Assembly: GCA_019044685.2 (NCBI GenBank)
Contig: JAGTXX020000011.1
Span: 1,364,001-1,428,000 of the forward strand
Origin: Nannochloris sp. 'desiccata'
Lineage: Eukaryota > Chlorophyta > Trebouxiophyceae > Chlorellales > Chlorellaceae
Reading direction: 5' to 3'
DNA length: 64,000 bases
Position 1 is the first letter of the stretch. The number at the start of each line of letters is the position of its first letter. Positions 23,254 through 33,643 of the stretch are shown piece by piece. A program made the position numbers and the translations under genes. The notes under the pieces were generated by a model. That model did not search any database and was not told where the DNA came from. It saw nothing but the letters and a program-made list of their open reading frames with translations.

Positions 23254-24766
23254 CTACAGACAAACCTCAGGATTAAGCGCCATACGAGTCCACGTTCTTG
23301 CCGTTCGTTCTATATTTTCCGCAACACAACGAGGTAACTTTTGCAACACGTTGCCACCATCATTGGCATTTGCAAAAATTTGATGCCGACAGCTGTCACA
23401 GACCCCAGCTATTGCGCCTCCAGTTCCATTTACAATATTCACGATTTCATCTTGTGCTAATGGTGCACAACATAAGGGACACAAAACTTCGTCAAGTCCC
23501 ATAAATGCATTCAAATCTTCCCCATTTTTCTCCAATGCTTCTTGATCCAGTTCACCTTCAAAGGAAGGCTCATTCCAAGGGAAGGCTTCTAGCTTTGAGA
23601 TTGTACTATTGATGTTATGTACGGCTCCAGGATTGTGTTTCAATACATTTTCTACAAATAAGGCTGCAAGGGCATTGATATTATGCTTGTCTATTTCATT
23701 CGTTGCCAGCGCTTGGCCATTGCCGCTGCTGCAATTGGTAATGGTGCTGTCCTTGATGTCCTTGCAAGGAAGGCCCAGTACTCTGCACACGACATCAATT
23801 TCCTCGTCTGTCAAATCTTTCATTGGATAAATAATTGTTGCACCTCCAGTCAAAGCATGGCGAGAATCAACGTACTGTGCATCGCTCGGCAAAGCGTACC
23901 CAGCACCTTTCACCGCAGAAGCTACAGCACGAATAGCAAACGCAGATGCGTTGTACCCAACCACGATCTTCTTGCATCCTGCTTCCCTGCATAATTTTAA
24001 TAGCAGCGACGTTCTTAAATATGAAATTAAATCAGCTTTCCCAGTAGAGTCCTTGATTGAGGCTAGCAAGTCTGTTAGTTTGGCCTGCCGAAGAGAAGGG
24101 TCGCTTTCTTCCTGTACATATAAATCAGATAGAGGGACTGATTTAAAAGATATATCGGAGTCTCCATCCATAATTTTTCTAGCTGTTGCTTCTACTTGGG
24201 CTTCGTCAGCAGCAGCGGCAGCAGTGTCCCCGTCACTTTGATCAACAACGATATGGAAAACAGAGAGATCAAAGGCCATTTTCTGCTTATCATACTGTCC
24301 TGCCTGTGGATTGCGAATCTTTGTCATGAATTCCAACATCAATGAGGAGCTACCGCCTCCAGAAAAGGCAACTGCAACATGCTCTTGGTGGGCGACACCG
24401 CCTTTGCCCTTTAAAACAACTTTTAATTTAAGGGAACAAAGGGCTTCTAAGCAAGAAAAACAGGTTGTATAGTTCTTGCGGACAGTAAACTGCATATGAT
24501 GCAGGGAAAATTTGGGTGCAATATTGAGATCTTATGAAATGACGAAAGAGGGCGGCAATGGCAGTGACGGTGGCAGCAAGAAAACTTACCTCTGCAGGCC
24601 GATCTTTGCATTTTGGGCAAATTCCTAATGACCCAACCGGCTTGCTTGCTTTATCAACTTGCTGTGCAGAGCCTGATGGGCCTTGTGTTGAGAATTCAGC
24701 CACCTGGGTGGTGCCATCGTTCTGGTCAGAAACTGATGGAATTGGTACCTGTTGGTCTTCACCCAT
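23254..24766 (-). CDS. CTU2: cytoplasmic tRNA 2-thiolation protein 2
   Basis: CTU2 (Ncs2) partners with CTU1 (Ncs6) to thiolate U34 of Lys, Glu and Gln tRNAs, using sulfur relayed by Urm1. Two exons, 24766-24590 and 24489-23254, give about 470 residues. Exon 1 ends SLGICPKCKDRPAE and exon 2 continues FTVRKNYTTCFSCL, so the N-terminal CxxC pairs are rebuilt across the 100-nt intron. The PP-loop region reads VAVAFSGGGSSSLMLEF. The C-terminus has LCPLCCAPLAQDEIVN followed by a CDSCRH motif, typical of the CTU2 zinc region. Along with Qri7 this is the second tRNA-modifying enzyme in the window; they are unlinked functionally beyond acting on the anticodon loop. Confidence 0.92.
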
Positions 24767-25090
24767 CGCTGCCGCTTTAGATACACTTATTTGAAAGAAT
24801 GTTGAATTGAGATATGTGCATGCATTGCGCAATGCGGCGTTTATGAAGGAGCTTGATGTACGTTTTAAAATTCTGTAGAAATTTCTTCTACAGGCAATTT
24901 TTTTCGTTTTTTCTCTCATCATTTAAAGACGAATAACAACTTTGCTTGTTACTTATTAATTTCTGAAAAATCAATCGAGTTCATCCAAGGGCCCTTCCAA
25001 TAGCTTTCAATCAACTTGGACTCAACTGTTTTAATTTACATAATTTGTTTCAAACGTTGCGTGCTTAGGGAGACAAAAGAACACGCCAAA
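24767..25090. promoter_or_regulatory. bidirectional promoter region between CTU2 and KDEL receptor
   Basis: 324 bp between divergent start codons. It is AT-rich, with no recognisable element. Confidence 0.4.
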
Positions 25091-26023
25091 ATGAATATAT
25101 TTAGGTTTTCGGGTGATATGACTCACCTGCTAAGTATAGTGGTGTTGCTACTAAAAATAAGAGCAACACGATCATGTCGAGGTGAGAATTGGACTGCTGC
25201 CACCAGCAAGGTTTTTTATAGTGATCAGGCAATTACTTGTACATAGGTACATCATCATTAAAATGCTGATGTTATTTCCACGCAGGTATTTCTCTTAAAA
25301 CACAAGAGCTGTATGCTCTCGTCTTTGCGTGCCGGTATCTGGACCTATTTTACTCTTATATTTCATTGTGAGTAGTTGCATTCGAGTTCCATTGCAGTTG
25401 TGGTGCTGTACATGGGGTAAAAAGTCGGGAGCCTGCTCGATCGCTTTTTATGATTGATTTCGAGGCCAGGAAATAAAGTTGCTTCTGAAATGAATATTTG
25501 CGCCACCCATCAATTCATTCCTAATTTCTTTCCCTCTCAAACTTCCAGGTACAATTCTGTGATGAAAATCATCTTTTTAGCAACATCATTCCGCATTGTT
25601 CACTATATGCGCTACGATAAAGTCGTGAAGCAAACATACGATAAAGAGCAAGACACATTCCGCCACGTCTTTCTCATCGTGCCATGTGCTCTTTTAGCTC
25701 TAATCATTCATAGTTCCTGGTCATTTACCGAGTTGTTGTGGACATTCTCCATCTATTTGGAATCTGTTGCCATATTACCGCAGCTTGTACTCATGCAGCG
25801 CACTCAAAATATTGATAATCTTACTGGAAACTATGTTTTCTTGTTGGGAACCTACCGAGGTTTGTATATAATAAACTGGATTTATCGCTATTTCACTGAG
25901 ACCAGGTATAGGCAATGGATTGTATGGACGAGTGGAGTTTTGCAGACAGCATTATATGCTGATTTCTTCTATTATTATTTCCTTTGTTGGAAAAGCAACA
26001 AGAAATTGCAGTTGCCGGCGTAA
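25091..26023 (+). CDS. ERD2: ER lumen protein-retaining (KDEL) receptor
   Basis: ERD2 retrieves K/HDEL proteins from the Golgi to the ER and has seven membrane segments. Three exons are inferred: 25091-25181, 25286-25367 and 25549-26023, giving 215 residues, the usual length. Exon 1 reads MNIFRFSGDMTHLLSIVVLL. Exon 2 reads ISLKTQELYALVFACRYLDL. Exon 3 covers YNSVMKIIFLATSF and VAILPQLVLMQRTQNIDNLT, then YRGLYIINWIYRYFTE and YADFFYYYFLCWKSNKKLQL. Both introns are GT-AG and split codons cleanly. The U2 snRNA gene begins about 240 bp downstream on the same strand. Confidence 0.96.
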
Positions 26024-26265
26024 AGTTGGGGATCACTCATTTGTTTTTCAGCACGAGAGTTTCTTTAATATGTTTGAATACCTTTCGCTTTATTACATTA
26101 GTTGTAATAGACTATCATATACCTTATTTATTCGAACACAGCTGTTTCCGCAGGGGCTTAAGGGCAATTTATGGAAAAGCTGCCAAGGCTATCCGACCCA
26201 TAAGTCAACTTTTGCTGCTCGCCTCGCTTGGTCCTCTTATATTAGATCCTCACACTCAGACAAGC

Positions 26266-26453
26266 ATACCTTTCTCGGCCTTTTGGCTAAGATCAAGTGT
26301 AGTTTCTGTTCTCTTCAGTTTAATAGCTGAAGGTCGGTCAATGACCGACTTGCTATTACTGAATCTTTCGAGCCTGTAGGCGCCAATGGTCAGCTTGCTG
26401 GTCGGCGCCCACGCGCATAGCGCTGGGCTTCCACTCCTCTCAGCGTTGTGCAA
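26266..26453 (+). ncRNA. U2: U2 spliceosomal small nuclear RNA
   Basis: The 5' end begins ATACCTTTCTCGGCCTTTTG and runs on through GGCTAAGATCAAGTGTAG, matching plant U2 with stem-loop I intact. The branch-site recognition segment follows as GTAGTT (26299-26304) instead of GTAGTA. Stem-loop IIa is CTTCAG-TTTAATAG-CTGAAG, and IIb is GGTCGGTCAATGACCGAC. A Sm-like site AATCTTTCG sits near 26360. Stem III is closed by GGCGCC/GGCGCC, and stem IV by GCATAGCGCTG pairing with CAGCGTTGTGC to about 26451. Loops and stems are preserved with compensatory changes, so this looks like a functional gene and not a pseudogene. The 3' end is set from stem IV and may be a few bases off. No plant-type upstream element was recognised. 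Confidence 0.93.
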
Positions 26454-27194
26454 GGCACACCCCCTCCCCCAGTCCCCCAACTCCATCTCCCCCAAAACTC
26501 CATGCCACATTTTCCACTACCATTGTCACTGCTGAAAAAAGCGAATATAGTCCGTTAACGAAAACACCCCAATTGCATATATCCAAGCGTTTGTTGACGG
26601 AGGAGTTGATATCAGTTCATTCCATTATTTACTTCCGCTTTATTTGAGGTCCGGCAAGGTCGTACCAGGTGTCGCACGCGAATCAATTAAGCGCGACATT
26701 CTGAGGAGCGCAGCATACGTCACAGACTATTTGAAATGTCCACGAAATACAGATCGAGATTACTGATTAATGGAATTATATTACACATGTAAAACAAATA
26801 ATATCACGATACCAATTTTGCCAGTATACCAGCAACAACGTCTATAACCATCATTTTCCATGCCACTGGATGACCATGAATGGCCAGGTACGCAAATATA
26901 CCATACAATGTGGCATGGACGCATGTGATCCCACCAAATGAGAATCATTATGGTCCACAAATGCTATCCATAATGCACACATTATACCTTCGTAAAAGAC
27001 ACGTTCATTCCAACACGTGCCATTATCTCCTACGTCCCCATTATCCAACCTCAGCCTGATCTTCCGTAGTTTGAATTGTAGTTTGAATTGAAGCGCTCGG
27101 TTTATGTAGCCCACAAGACTTAATCAAATAGTTTTATTTTTCGTTAATTTTCATAATGCCGATAAACAGCCTTTAGAACAGGTCATTGCGTATA
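26454..27194. other. intergenic: U2 3' flank and dispersed repeat
   Basis: Starts with a C-rich stretch after U2, then holds the repeat described separately. An open frame on the minus strand (26851-27114) lies inside the repeat and is not conserved in the other copy. Confidence 0.5.
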
Positions 27195-27200
27195 ATGCTG
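26490..27200 (-). repeat. dispersed repeat, copy A (inverted relative to 33644-34024)
   Basis: Read on the minus strand from 27200, this segment matches 33644 onward on the plus strand. Shared blocks include GGCTGTTTATCGGCATT, GTGGGCTACATAAAC followed by GAGCGCTT, and GATAATGGCACGT. It ends with a 29-nt exact match at 26518-26490 to 33996-34024. The middle is about 330 nt longer than in the other copy. No transposase or terminal inverted repeats are recognised. The predicted ClpB-like start codon at 27195 lies at its very edge. Confidence 0.75.
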
Positions 27201-30052
27201 CGCAATAGCTTGACCGCATTTGTTGTAAGAAGCACATGGATTCGCGATCAATGAAATCCTCACACAGACATTGCTTGCCAAATCTCATGCAAATTTGCCT
27301 CGTTTTCCTGTAGATAGCACTACCTATAGAGTGCAAACTACCTACGTTACGCTTCCTAGCTTGCCATACTGCTGTGCGAGGGTTTTCTGCAGTTGCTGAA
27401 CCCGTTCCCGTCCCTGTTGCTGCCGCTGCTGCTGACTTAGCGCCTCCTTCTCCCACGTCTGCCCATCGCCCTCCGCTAGGCTCCTCCTTACAACGCTATG
27501 GACGCGATTTAACAGAGGCGGCATCTCAGGGTTTACTTGACCCTCTTCTTGGTCGCACTGGCGTAGTTGAGCGTGCGCTACAAATCTTACTTCGTCGCAC
27601 GAAGAACAACCCTTGCCTTATCGGAGACCCTGGCGTAGGTAAAACCGCCATTGTTGAAGGTATTGCTCAAGCAGCTGCCTCTCCACTTGCTCCTCCTGCT
27701 CTCCGTGGCCGGTCCATTGTCGCCCTTGACCTTGCTGCGGTGGTTGCAGGCACTCAGTACAGAGGTGCCTTTGAGGAAAGAATCCAAGGAATCTTACAAG
27801 ATATCCGCACAGCGTCTGGCCGCATCATCCTATTTATAGATGAAATACACCTACTTGTAGACGCTGGCCGCGTAGAAGGAGGTATGAACATGGCGAATTT
27901 ATTAAAACCAGCTCTGGCTCGGGGAGAACTGCGATGCATTGGAGCAACAACTGTTGAAGAATATCGGAAATATGTGGAATCAGATGCTGCATTTGCACGG
28001 AGATTGCAGCCAGTGATGGTAGAGGAACCCTCGGCCGAAGAAGCGACACTATGGTTGCGTGGCTTAGCTCCTAGGTACGCTGAACATCATGGGGTCATTT
28101 TTTCTGAAGATTCCATCCCAACAGCAGTCTCCTTAGCGCAGAGATTTATTTCAGATCGTAGACTTCCTGACTCTGCAATTGATATTATAGATGAAGCTGC
28201 ATCAAGAGCGCAGCTGAGAAGAGCAGCAGGGGATGCATTAGCTCAAGAATTAGAGGCAGCCGTGGCAGCAGCAGCAACGATGGAAATTGAAAAAGAACAG
28301 AACTTGCAAGCTGTGGCTGATTGGCGTGTTTCTGGCGCTGATGGACGGAGCCCTGAAGAGATTAAACGGCTTTTAGAATGGTTTGGAGCCATGCCAGATG
28401 ACAGCAGCGACACCAATATCTTATCTCACGGAGGCCCTGCTGCTCGCCGCCAAACTGCAGAAGCTCGAAGAAGAATCTATTTAGAACAGTTTGGACAAGG
28501 AATATATAGCTCTGCTATTGATAATAATGGTAGTACTACTGAGGAAGTAATGGCTGCTAATAATAAGTTACCATGCCCACATTGTGGTACCCCTACGGCC
28601 CCTATTGCAGGAGCTATTACAGTTTCCTGCCCCAAATGTAGCTATAGATTCTTAAATATACCTCCTGAGAAGCTCATGCTCGGGTCTTCTCTATTCTTGA
28701 ACCCCCTTAAGAAATCTGCACCGCCCGTGAACAGTAGCGAGGACAATGGTGCTGCCGATGACAATTTTAGCGCCGCCGCCTCTGCCACTACAGAAATTGC
28801 GTTCAAAAATGATTCCATCACCGAAAATCTCCCTACTGTTGGTACTTTGGAGGTCATGGAAGTAGTTGCTGGTACTGCTGGCATCCCCTTGGATCAAATA
28901 ATCTCTGTCCAGTCATCATGGAGTACTTTACAAAAATTAGATGCCTCTTTATTGGACCACGTGATAGGCCAAGATGAGGCAGTACAAACCACATCTGCGG
29001 CAATACGGTTAGGTATTACATTGGGACAACAACATAGCAGGAAAAGACCACTTGCAGCGCTGCTATTTAGAGGTCCAGAAGGCGTTGGTAAAAGAACGCT
29101 GGCGAATGCATTAGCGGAAAGTTTATTCGGTTCTGAACGGTCTTTATTGCGCTTTGATTTAGCTCAAAGTACAGATAAAACTGCAGTGAGTAAGCTGTTA
29201 GGCTCTCCACCTGGGTTTGTTGGATATGGAGAAGGTGGCGCGTTAACTGATGCAGTAAGACGTCGACCTCATACCGTTATTATTTTCGAGAATATTCAGT
29301 TGGCTCATCCTGACGTGTTGAGTTTACTGCATCAGATATTGCATGAAGGAGAATTGAATGATAGTATGGGGAAAAGAGCTAATTTTAGAAACTCTGTTGT
29401 GATTTTGACAACAACCGCTCTCTCTGAAGGTGGCAGTGGTGGTGGTGGTGGTGGTGGTGGTGGTGGAGGCGCTGGGCAACAGTCTCCTTCTCCTTCTGCT
29501 GGGATGCAGCAGGCAGATAGAAGAAACCCTCCAAGCAGCCAACACAATGCAAGCAGTTTATCTCTTGATGAAAACGCCCCGCATCATTACCAGCAGCAGC
29601 AGCGTCGATCCCGTAATCCAATCGACTCGGCTATTTTCAATCATGAAATTTTGGCTGCAGTCGATGCTGTAGTTCAGTTTAAGCCTTTGCAACCTCATAA
29701 TTTAGAAATAATTGCTCGTAAAATAGTAGAGGAAGCTTCATTAACACTGCTAGAACAAGGAGTGAAGCTGAAAGTGAGTGACAAGGCCTTGGCAGTGACC
29801 GCAGCACAGGCATTGAGCGGTAGTTCAGCTGCGGGCGCTATCAGTTTAGGCCCTGCAGTGCGTTCTTTAATTCTCGCTCCAGCCGTTGATGCTGCATTAA
29901 CTCACTTGGTGAATGCACACGCGGGTGGTGGTAACAGTGCAGAACACCACCGTATTGAGAAGAGTGAAAAAAGAGTTGTTGTTGCGGTCATTGATGCTGA
30001 CGAGAATGGAAGTATCGTTCTAACGCTTGGAGATGACATTGATGAAGACTGA
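27195..30052 (+). CDS. ClpB/Hsp100-like AAA+ protein with zinc-ribbon insert and degenerate second ATPase site
   Basis: Two exons are inferred, 27195-27224 and 27314-30052, about 923 residues. The 10-residue first exon ([10 protein letters not shown]) is the best route to an ATG, because the main frame opens only after a stop at 27311. The N-terminus looks like an organellar presequence. No Clp_N domain is present. NBD1 is canonical: [20 protein letters not shown], Walker A GDPGVGKT (about residue 114), Walker B ILFIDEIH, and [14 protein letters not shown]. The coiled-coil M domain is short. A zinc ribbon, CPHCGTPT...CPKCSYRF (about 430-455), sits between the two AAA modules. In NBD2, Walker A is GPEGVGKR, Walker B is VIIFENIQ (canonical hhhhDE), and the usual LNRID Arg-finger region reads [10 protein letters not shown] Gly-rich insert is at about 716-731. 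Disaggregase activity is doubtful. Confidence 0.8.
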
Positions 30053-30176
30053 TTCTTTTAGTGTACAAATACAAAACACAAGTAACTGAAAATTGAATGA
30101 AATTATACAAGGTAGACAATAAATATTAAAACCAATATAGGACATGGATACTGCTACAGCGGGGGTGATGGTATTG

Positions 30177-31769
30177 CTATTGCTGCCATCCTAACTCCTC
30201 TTCAAGGCCTGCGATGAGCTTCTTCAACTCTGTAACCGTACTTTCATGCATTTTAAGCTCTTCTTTTAAAGCTTGTAGCTTCATTGCCTTCAAAGCTCTA
30301 CTTTCTTCTACTTTGGTAAATGTGATGCCGCCCCTGCCGAGCTGTTCATTAGAATCGATGCCATTGCCCGGTGGTCGCTCAATGCGTCGTTTCTCTATTC
30401 TAGATTCTAAAGTCTCGGTCACTTGCTTGCAATGCGCTGCAGAAGTGAAGAGTGAGGTTGAATGAGGCACACGAGCTGAAGCAAGGGCAGTGGTTGGGGG
30501 CAGCGGCGGGGTTGGTAATGGTGCCTCAGGACCGTCATGCAGCCCTCCCTCTGTTGCTGTAGTTGTTGCCCTAGGAATACTACCACCAGGTGGCGGTGGA
30601 GGAACCACATGTCTATACTTATTATTGTTGTTATTAGTCGGGTATAGATGTATTAATAATGCTTGCTCTGCTGATTTCACATTATTGCTATTGCTATTTT
30701 TATTTTCATGGTCCCTAGGCTTGCCAGTGGTTGTTGCAGAAATGCCAAGCTCTTGCAACGTCTGCTGTTTTTTCCTCTGCTTCGCCTCCACAGTAAACCC
30801 CTTCTCAGCAGCCAATTTAGCAGCTGTAGCAGCGCGTTTTGCTCTTTTGATAGCCTGAACTTCTGCTCCTACTTTTTTTGCCGCTCTGATAAATTTTCGC
30901 TGCTCTAATAAATCAGTAATCCCTAGCAAACTGAGATCATCTTCGTTAAGAGCATGCACCAGAGACATATCTATCTCTTCAGATATAAATTTATCTATAA
31001 AACCATCAAACTCAAGCTCGTGTAGCCATTCCTTTAAATCCATCTGTAAGAATTTTCTCTTATTTGTTGTTACCGTGGCGACTGTGGGGTTGGCCCCTGA
31101 TGCTGATGCTTGTGGTGGTTTCGTTGTGCCCCCTTGGAGATGCCGCTTAGAGAGGCATTGTTTCACATGTTGCACCTGCTGTAAGTAGTGCATTGAGGAC
31201 AATTCTATGCCGCAAACTTGACACCCTCGATGTTCCACTACTACAGCCGCCTCGGTTTCTAGCATTTCATTATTATACGAGTCTAGCTGCTGCCGTGGGG
31301 ACGGTGATGAAGGAGGCGATTCATGTAAATCAACTGCTTCTTCACCTTCATCAGCACCATCCTCTCCTCCTTCTTCAGTCTCTTCTTCTTCTTCTTCCTC
31401 ATTTTCACTGTAAACAGCAGTCACATGGTCGCCATAGTCCCCATCAAAAGTGTCGTATAGCTCATTAAGAACATGAGGGTCTTCTTCAAAATCAAAGGGA
31501 TCAGTGTCATCAAGACCATCAGGACTTGATGGTGTTTCCTGCTGCTGCTGCTGCGGTAGGTTCTGAGGTGGTGACTCTTCGCCGCTATCAGTGCCATAGC
31601 TCCATCCTGACAATGGCGAACCAACTTGAGCAGCAGCTACTACAGGAGCAGTCTTTGGAGGTAACAAGCCTGCCTGAATTTTTCGAGTTGATGGCTGCTG
31701 ATGATTAGGCAGAGGTGGGTTTTCCTCGCTGCTACCAAGCAATCTTTTCGAAAGACTTAATTTGCTCAT
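30177..31769 (-). CDS. SAM-domain protein with a CCHC-type zinc finger and C-terminal coiled coil
   Basis: 530 residues in one exon, with an ATG at 31769. The N-terminal third is acidic and low complexity (runs of Glu near residue 120-150). A possible zinc finger follows: CQVCGIELSSMHYLQQVQHVKQC, that is CxxC-x17-H-x3-C, resembling UBZ4/Rad18-type fingers. Next is a sterile alpha motif: LKEWLHELEFDGFIDKF, then LSLLGITDLLEQRKFIRAAK. The C-terminus ends in a heptad-like stretch (LKAMKLQALKEELKM...LKKLIAGLEEEL). SAM domains mediate protein or RNA binding; the partner is unknown. The gene converges on the ClpB-like gene with only about 125 bp between stops. Confidence 0.75.
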   Translation of the reverse strand: MSKLSLSKRLLGSSEENPPLPNHQQPSTRKIQAGLLPPKTAPVVAAAQVGSPLSGWSYGTDSGEESPPQNLPQQQQQETPSSPDGLDDTDPFDFEEDPHVLNELYDTFDGDYGDHVTAVYSENEEEEEEETEEGGEDGADEGEEAVDLHESPPSSPSPRQQLDSYNNEMLETEAAVVVEHRGCQVCGIELSSMHYLQQVQHVKQCLSKRHLQGGTTKPPQASASGANPTVATVTTNKRKFLQMDLKEWLHELEFDGFIDKFISEEIDMSLVHALNEDDLSLLGITDLLEQRKFIRAAKKVGAEVQAIKRAKRAATAAKLAAEKGFTVEAKQRKKQQTLQELGISATTTGKPRDHENKNSNSNNVKSAEQALLIHLYPTNNNNNKYRHVVPPPPPGGSIPRATTTATEGGLHDGPEAPLPTPPLPPTTALASARVPHSTSLFTSAAHCKQVTETLESRIEKRRIERPPGNGIDSNEQLGRGGITFTKVEESRALKAMKLQALKEELKMHESTVTELKKLIAGLEEELGWQQ

Positions 31770-32081
31770 GATTGATCAGGGCATGGGCCATGCCCACCTT
31801 GGCCCTATACAGACATACTCAGAAACTTCGTGGTTATTGTTTCAATTTATTATATGATGATCCCAGCGACAAAGGTGGGATATATTTCGAAAAAGAAAGC
31901 GCAACGACTTTTCTTTCATATTTTTGAAATATTGTTCCGCTGCGCTAATGATTACTAGTACTAATGATTACACACAGGCAAGAGAAAGCAATGAAAATTG
32001 TTATTTCTAGTAATTCAAATTCACTTAGAAATCCCTATCAAACATCAGAGAATTATTATCAAATCAACATGCAACCGCTTT
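31770..32081. other. intergenic: SAM-protein promoter and MYND 3' region
   Basis: 312 bp, AT-rich, both neighbours on the minus strand. Nothing further is seen. Confidence 0.4.
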
Positions 32082-32699
32082 TCACATCAAATTTATTTGG
32101 GCAAGCTGCCTTGTTGCCTTGCACAACGCTTTATGTGATTTCCAATCAGCCTTTTGGCATTCCTTTGAGCAATAAACAGGAATATGACAACCAGAGCAGG
32201 CACGTAAGGTCTTACCTGCGCCTTTCTTCGCTTTACAGCAAGCACACGCTTCCTCGCCGTCCAACTTCTCCTTTAAAACTGCTGGCTTTAAAGGGTCGTT
32301 GACCTCCTTCATTAACGCTTTGAGAGGTGCCTGGGGTTTTCCATTGTCCCACCAGTTAATTATACGTTTCATCTGAGCTCCACGCGAGCCAAGAACCGAA
32401 TCATGAACCTGGCGCATGATTAAAATGGCGTCGTCGTCGGTTGCAACAAAAAGTCCACGGCCAGCAACTGTCTCGATATCTCTGTAGCTAGTACCAACGC
32501 CATTAAATGCGCACTGTAGCTTTCCAAAATATTCAATAGTTTGTGCGTAGTTCCAATTCTTTGGCTTCCTTATTTCTAAAGTCACCTGGCCCTTGCTGGA
32601 CACCTCGACAAGCCCGCGGGTACTAGAAAGCAGCCCTCCAACAAAAAAAGGCAGGAACGGCGAGTCTGGGGTTAAGAGCTCCATCATATGATCCAGCAT
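32082..32699 (-). CDS. MYND zinc-finger protein
   Basis: About 205 residues, starting at the ATG at 32699 (MLDHMMELLTPDSPFLPFF). An in-frame TGA lies just upstream and the open frame before this ATG has only a GTG. The C-terminus is a MYND finger with CACCKAKKGAGKTLRACSGC followed by YCSKECQKADWKSHKALC, so all eight zinc ligands are present. The N-terminal ~140 residues have no domain I recognise. MYND fingers are protein-interaction modules. The gene is divergent from the GNAT gene. Confidence 0.78.
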   Translation of the reverse strand: MLDHMMELLTPDSPFLPFFVGGLLSSTRGLVEVSSKGQVTLEIRKPKNWNYAQTIEYFGKLQCAFNGVGTSYRDIETVAGRGLFVATDDDAILIMRQVHDSVLGSRGAQMKRIINWWDNGKPQAPLKALMKEVNDPLKPAVLKEKLDGEEACACCKAKKGAGKTLRACSGCHIPVYCSKECQKADWKSHKALCKATRQLAQINLM

Positions 32700-33138
32700 A
32701 GTGTTTACCTTGGTGCAGGACACGAGGGATCAACCAATGCGACGAAAGGAAAATTGCTTCAGGTCAGCAATTTGAATCTTGCTGATGCTGCAGCAAAAAG
32801 GGAAAAGCCCTGGTCCCGCAAGCGCACGAAATAAGTAAAGGAGCGTGTGGAAAAGAGGAATTCCTGCGTCTAGAATTTTTTATTTGATTATGCGAAAAGC
32901 TCGCGGAACTCCAACTTTTAGAGTACCATCTTTCCCGAAAAGGAAGTTCCGAAGTTCGAATGTTTTGGTTGATCATCAGATGGTTGAAATTTTGCATGCA
33001 TTTGCTTACATAAATTCGTTAATATTTGTTACGTGCAGCACTAGAATTCCAATCCTGAGGGGGAAAGTAATATTCCGCTGTTTGTAAAACGAATTCTGAT
33101 CTAAAGAGCAACCCTAAATTTATTTCACTTCTCGGGCG
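32700..33138. promoter_or_regulatory. bidirectional promoter region between MYND and GNAT genes
   Basis: 439 bp between divergent start codons; no gene or clear element was seen. Confidence 0.4.
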
Positions 33139-33600
33139 ATGTCTGATCAAAGTGACCCTAATCTTCGTCCAGCAACTCTAGGAGATGTTGAGAAGATCGT
33201 CGAATTCAATATCGGCATTGCATTAGAAACTGAAGACCTCGTCTTGGACCCTGGCACTCTCAATGCTGGGTGCACTGCAATTCTTAAGGACCCAACAAAG
33301 GGTCGTTATTTCGTCGCTGAAGTTGATGGAAAAGTAGTAGGGCAGACAATGGTGACGTACGAATGGTCTGATTGGCGAAATGGTAACGTTTGCTGGATTC
33401 AATCAGTCTACGTTGCAAGAGACTACCGCCGACGGGGAATTTTTAAAGCGCTCTATAACTATGTAAAGGCGGAAGCACAGGCGAGTGGTGCGATTGGTTT
33501 ACGACTATATGCATTCCACTCCAATGAGAAAGCACATGCAACCTATAAAGCTATGGGAATGGAAACTCACAACATCGTTTTTGAGGAATTTTTCAGTTAA
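33139..33600 (+). CDS. GNAT-family N-acetyltransferase
   Basis: 153 residues in one exon, with an ATG at 33139. The GNAT fold is visible. LRPATLGDVEKIVEFN is at the start and RYFVAEVDGKVVGQTMV forms beta strands 2-3. CWIQSVYVARDYRRRGIFKAL contains the acetyl-CoA loop (RRRGIF, a variant of Q/RxxGxG/A), and YAFHSNEKAHATYKAMGM forms the C-terminal motif with the usual N...A..Y..xGF/M pattern. Length is normal for a compact GNAT. The substrate cannot be inferred. There is no transit peptide, so it is probably cytosolic. Confidence 0.9.
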   Translation: MSDQSDPNLRPATLGDVEKIVEFNIGIALETEDLVLDPGTLNAGCTAILKDPTKGRYFVAEVDGKVVGQTMVTYEWSDWRNGNVCWIQSVYVARDYRRRGIFKALYNYVKAEAQASGAIGLRLYAFHSNEKAHATYKAMGMETHNIVFEEFFS

Positions 33601-33643
33601 AACTTGTTATTCTTATTTTTTTCCTGGAGGAGCGAGTGGAGAG

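Noticed and set aside
26851..27114. 87-codon minus-strand open frame inside the repeat, considered as a transposase fragment
   Set aside because: The matching part of the other copy has a stop after five codons, and no catalytic motif of any transposase is visible.
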